A stretch of 44,765 nt of DNA from Streptomyces phaeofaciens (GTDB lineage Bacteria > Actinomycetota > Actinomycetes > Streptomycetales > Streptomycetaceae), in contig NZ_BMSA01000045.1 in assembly GCF_014648915.1 (NCBI RefSeq), forward strand, positions 1 to 44,765. The letters run 5' to 3'. The notes beneath the pieces were generated by a model that was not told the origin of the DNA, did not search any database, and saw nothing but the letters and a program-made list of their open reading frames with translations. The first letter of the stretch is position 1, and each line of letters opens with the position of its first letter. Positions 41,447 through 44,765 of this stretch are shown here, piece by piece. The position numbers and the translations under genes were made by a program.

Positions 41447-41498
41447 CCAACCTGTCCTGTCCGATCCCTACCGCTTCCAGCAAGAAGACCGAGGCGAC

Positions 41499-44400
41499 AT
41501 GAGCTCCCGACCCGCCTTCCGCGCCCAACGCGAAATCATGGTGCGCTCCGTACTCCTCCACGGCCTCCGGGTTCCGCCGGCCCCTGACCTGAGCACCAAC
41601 ACACCTGAGCAGGCGCTGTCCTGGCGCCGGTGGGTGCTCGAGCTCGCCGGCATCCCGCAGGTCGCGGCCGCCGTGCGGCATGCGAGTCCCGACCTTGCCC
41701 GCGAGATCGACGGCCTCGCGGAAGAGCCTGTGGACGTGGAAGAAGTCCGACGGCTCACCATGTCCCTGCTCAGCTACGTCCTGCGTCTCTCGTACCGCGT
41801 GACGCCGTTCGGATTGTTCGCCGGCATCGCTGAGGGCCGGTTCGGCCCAGAGGCCGAGGCGCGGTGGGGGACAGGCCATCAGCTGCTCACGCGCGCGGAG
41901 GGGGAGTGGCTCGCTGCCGTGGTCCAACAACTTGAGGCGGTGCCGGAGGTGCGGCGGCGTCTGCGGATCACGGCCAGCAACGTCCTGCGGGTCCGCGGTG
42001 AGCGGCTGGTCCTGCCGTGGCGGCCGCGCGCGTTGGACGCGACGGGAACCGCGGTGCACGAAGTGACGGTGCGGCGCACTGCGGCGGTCGAAGACGTCGT
42101 GCGGATGACGGCCGTCCCGCTGCCCTATCGCGAGGTGGTCGACAAGCTGGCCGCCGACCATCCCGAGCTCGGGGTGCCCGGCTGCGAGGAGCTGCTGGAC
42201 CTGCTGATCTCCCGGCGCATACTGCTGACCAGCCTCCAGCCCTCAAGCACCGACATCGACGCCTTGGGGCACGTGGTGCGGGAACTGGGGGACCCCTCCG
42301 CCATGCCGTCCTCCTCCTCGGCGAGCCTGGTGGCGGCCCTGCGGGAGATTCACACGCAGGTCGACTCGCTCAACCATCAGCACCCCCAGGACCCCACGGC
42401 ACCGGAGCGACACCGGATCGCTGTCAGTGAGCGGATGCGCCAGATCGTTGACCGGCCCGCCCCGCTCGCCGTGGACGTGAAACTGGATGCCGACATAACG
42501 GTTCCCCGGGCGGTGGCCTGGGAGGCGGAGGCGGCAGCGAGTGTGCTCGCCCGGGTCACGCCGGAGCCGCACGGGGCCCTGGCCTGGAACCGCTACCGTG
42601 ACCGGTTCTACCGCCGGTACGGCGAAGAAGCGCTCGTTCCCCTGATGGATCTCCTCGACCCGCACACCGGGCTCGGTCTGCCCGAGGACTACCACGGCAC
42701 CGTGCGGGCACCGTATCAGGACACTGGGCGCCGTGACCGACTTCTGGTGGCCGCCGCCCAGCGCGCCGTCGCCGCCGGTCAGGATCTGGTCCTCGACGAG
42801 AACCTCATCGAGCAGCTCGCCGGCCATCGGCCAGCCGCCGCTGCGGACGCGCCCCCTCACGTGGAGCTGACCGCCTCCGTGTACGCGCCCAGCACGAAGG
42901 CACTGAACGACGGGGAGTTCACCCTTGACGTTCGCCGCGTCAGCCGCGGGTGGGGGCACTTCAGCGGTGGCCGGTTCGCCGCTCTGCTCGCCCGCCAGGA
43001 AAGCCCCAGCGACCTGCTGGGACTTCTGGCCCGCCGGCCGACCACCGTGCACGGCGCCCTCCCCGTACAGCTCGCCTTCCCCGCACTGCTGCCGCAGGCC
43101 ATCCACATCACCCACACCCCTCGCCTGATCGCACCGCTCATCTCCCTGTCCGAATACCGCGAAGCCGACTCCGGTGTCTTCTCGCCCGACGACCTCGCTG
43201 TGATCTGGCACCAAGACCGGCTGCACCTGGTCTCGCTCTCACGACGGCAGGTCCTCGAGGCCGCGATCCCCCACCCGCTCCAGATCGAATGCCAGACCCC
43301 GGGAGTTGCCCGGTTCCTCGACGAGATGCAACGCGGCCAGAGCAGCCGGCTCATCGGCAGCATCGGCGACTCGGCCGCCTGGGACTGGGGTGCCGCCCGG
43401 CACCTGGCCGCCAAGCCCCGGGTACGAGCGGGCCGCAGCATCCTGAGCCCGGCCACCTGGCGCCTTGACCACGCCGGTCTGCCCGGCCCGGACGCAGGCG
43501 TCGACGACTGGGAGGAGGCCTTCGCCGCACTGCGGGAGCACTGGCGGCTTCCCCGGCATGTCCACCTGACGCACTGGGATGTGCGACTTCGGCTGGACCT
43601 GCAGGACCCCTCCCACCGCGCGCTGCTGCGCACGCGTCTGGAGCGGTTCCGGTCGCTGGGCCAGCTCACACTCACCGAGGCCGAACCAGCCGACGCCTAC
43701 GGATGGTGCGACGGCCGGCCCCACGAGATCGTGACCTACCTGTCCTCCAAGGCGCCACGCCGGCCAGCACCGCCCGTGCGCCACGCCCCGCTCGTCGAGC
43801 GCGACCAGGCTCACCTGCCCGGCGCCTCCCCGTACGTGTCCGCCAAGCTCTACTGCCAGCCGCAGGACCGGCACGCCCTGCTGATCGACCACCTGCCGAC
43901 ACTCGTTGCAGATCTGCCCCGCTCAATCTGGTGGATCTCCTCCCGCGACACGGAAGAACCGCCGCACACCTCACTGACCATCCGCCTCTCCGATCCCTCG
44001 CACACCGGCGACGCGGTAACGACGCTCGGCGCGTGGGCAGCTCACCTGCTCGACACCGGCGTCATGAACGACGTCGTCTTCGCCCCCTACCGGCCGCACA
44101 CCGGCCTGTGGGGGACCCGCAGGACGCTGAGGGCTGCGGAAGAGGTCTGGGCGACCGACTCGGCAGTGGTCGCCTACCAGCACGCCCACCTTCACACCTT
44201 GGCCCCTCCGCCGGTGCTCGCGGCAGCGAACATCGTGGCCGTCGTGACTGGCATCTACCAGAGCACCGCGAACGGGATGCACTGGCTGTCCGCCCAGCCA
44301 AAGCCGCCCACCACCGGACGACTTTCCCCGGCACTGCTGAAACAGGCCCGCACGATCGCCGACCCAGACGACGACTGGTGCGGACTCCGGCGGACTCCCG

Positions 44401-44627
44401 CCGGAGCAGACCTCGTTGAAGGCCCCTGGTCGGCACGCCATACGGCATTGGGCGAGCACCGCGCAGCACTTGCCGGTGTTCGGCGCCCGAACGTGGACAC
44501 CGTGCTGCACGCGCTCCTGGCCGCTCACCTCCGCCTCGTCCGCGAACCCGCCGACGGCATCGCCTGGCGCCTGGCCCGGGCCGTCGCCCTGGCTGCCACA
44601 CGACCCCGCAGCAAGCCGATGCCCTGA
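41499..44627 (+). CDS. LanB-type lantibiotic dehydratase, full length
   Basis: This 1042-aa protein, chosen from ATG 41499 with GAGG 5 nt upstream, spans both LanB parts. The N-terminal glutamylation domain shows SYVLRLSYRVTPFGLFAGIA (the TPFGLFAG hallmark at about 102-109) and later GALAWNRYRDRFYRRYGEEA and LVPLMDLLDPHTGLGLPEDY. The C-terminal SpaB_C/elimination-type domain shows LPGASPYVSAKLYCQPQDRH, RSIWWISSRD and HTSLTIRLSDPSHTGDA, and ends near residue 1042. Such enzymes use Glu-tRNA to glutamylate Ser/Thr and eliminate, giving dehydro residues. No LanC, protease or transporter for a lantibiotic is visible in the window, which ends 138 nt later. Confidence 0.88.
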   Translation: MSSRPAFRAQREIMVRSVLLHGLRVPPAPDLSTNTPEQALSWRRWVLELAGIPQVAAAVRHASPDLAREIDGLAEEPVDVEEVRRLTMSLLSYVLRLSYRVTPFGLFAGIAEGRFGPEAEARWGTGHQLLTRAEGEWLAAVVQQLEAVPEVRRRLRITASNVLRVRGERLVLPWRPRALDATGTAVHEVTVRRTAAVEDVVRMTAVPLPYREVVDKLAADHPELGVPGCEELLDLLISRRILLTSLQPSSTDIDALGHVVRELGDPSAMPSSSSASLVAALREIHTQVDSLNHQHPQDPTAPERHRIAVSERMRQIVDRPAPLAVDVKLDADITVPRAVAWEAEAAASVLARVTPEPHGALAWNRYRDRFYRRYGEEALVPLMDLLDPHTGLGLPEDYHGTVRAPYQDTGRRDRLLVAAAQRAVAAGQDLVLDENLIEQLAGHRPAAAADAPPHVELTASVYAPSTKALNDGEFTLDVRRVSRGWGHFSGGRFAALLARQESPSDLLGLLARRPTTVHGALPVQLAFPALLPQAIHITHTPRLIAPLISLSEYREADSGVFSPDDLAVIWHQDRLHLVSLSRRQVLEAAIPHPLQIECQTPGVARFLDEMQRGQSSRLIGSIGDSAAWDWGAARHLAAKPRVRAGRSILSPATWRLDHAGLPGPDAGVDDWEEAFAALREHWRLPRHVHLTHWDVRLRLDLQDPSHRALLRTRLERFRSLGQLTLTEAEPADAYGWCDGRPHEIVTYLSSKAPRRPAPPVRHAPLVERDQAHLPGASPYVSAKLYCQPQDRHALLIDHLPTLVADLPRSIWWISSRDTEEPPHTSLTIRLSDPSHTGDAVTTLGAWAAHLLDTGVMNDVVFAPYRPHTGLWGTRRTLRAAEEVWATDSAVVAYQHAHLHTLAPPPVLAAANIVAVVTGIYQSTANGMHWLSAQPKPPTTGRLSPALLKQARTIADPDDDWCGLRRTPAGADLVEGPWSARHTALGEHRAALAGVRRPNVDTVLHALLAAHLRLVREPADGIAWRLARAVALAATRPRSKPMP

Positions 44628-44682
44628 CTGACCCGCGCACCACACAAGCCGCACTGCGCCCCCAAGGGACGGATCTGGATCT

Positions 44683-44765
44683 ATGCCTCATCCCATCGAG
44701 GACTACGCGCTCATCGGAGACATGCAGACCGCTGCCCTGGTCTGCCGTGACGGGACAGTGGACTG
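44683..44765 (+). CDS. GH15-type (glucoamylase/trehalase) protein, 5' end only
   Basis: The ATG at 44683 opens MPHPIEDYALIGDMQTAALV then CRDGTVDW, the conserved N-terminus of bacterial GH15 proteins (PIEDYALIGDxxTAALVxRDGSIDWLC). The reading continues past the window edge. Family members include trehalases and glucodextranases. The relation to the LanB gene 55 nt upstream is unclear; co-transcription is possible. Confidence 0.75.
   Translation, partial: MPHPIEDYALIGDMQTAALVCRDGTVD

Noticed and set aside
42243..43226. A 327-codon minus-strand frame opposite LanB
   Set aside because: It lies fully inside the LanB gene, with no motif and no ribosome site.

Overview
The window looks like an accessory replicon, or integrated plasmid, of a Streptomyces-type actinomycete. 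It is very GC-rich, and it carries Wbl-, DUF397-, DUF2637- and MAB_1171c-type proteins that are typical of this group. It also has two replication-related gene sets, a ParA/ParB pair with its own repeated parS-like palindromes, a RusA-type resolvase and nested insertion sequences. I cannot tell from this piece alone whether the replicon is linear or circular. No tRNA, rRNA or CRISPR array was seen.

Region by region. (A) 1-5.7 kb: remnants of a hypothetical gene and a histidine kinase. A probable origin follows, with TGTCCCT-type repeats and a 51-bp palindrome. Next come a minus-strand hypothetical gene and a coupled prim-pol/SF3 helicase pair, then a small ORF, a terminator and a regulator. 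(B) 5.7-16.9 kb: a triply broken DUF2637 gene, parB-parA, four clear parS-like sites plus two degenerate ones, a broken aldo/keto reductase, and an IS5-family element interrupted by an IS110-family element whose left end looks like a bridge RNA. (C) 16.9-25 kb: broken SGNH hydrolase, GNAT and TPR-regulator genes, then a minus-strand run encoding a hypothetical protein, a decayed gene, RusA, a Wbl-HTH fusion, a winged-helix replication-type protein and a frameshifted DciA-like (DUF721) gene. (D) 25-34.5 kb: an XRE regulator, an IS4-type remnant, and two divergent paralogous modules. One is ImmA/IrrE peptidase, MAB_1171c membrane protein and squalene/phytoene-synthase-like enzyme. The other is XRE, ImmA/IrrE, MAB_1171c and FAD oxidoreductase, with a well-formed promoter/operator. 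(E) 34.4-36.8 kb: a DUF397/XRE pair diverging from a double-HATPase protein across a 21-bp-period repeat. (F) 37-44.8 kb: a hypothetical protein, an APC permease coupled to a glutamine-synthetase-like ligase, a 54-aa Cys-free peptide, a full-length LanB-type dehydratase and the start of a GH15-type gene.

Mutational load is strikingly uneven. From 0 to about 24 kb many genes carry frameshifts or stops, while 25-44.7 kb is essentially intact apart from one IS remnant. The par and prim-pol genes inside the decayed half are intact, so maintenance functions appear to be under selection. The best candidates for an undescribed system are the mirrored XRE/ImmA/MAB_1171c modules with isoprenoid-type enzymes, and the LanB + Cys-free peptide + GS-like ligase locus.
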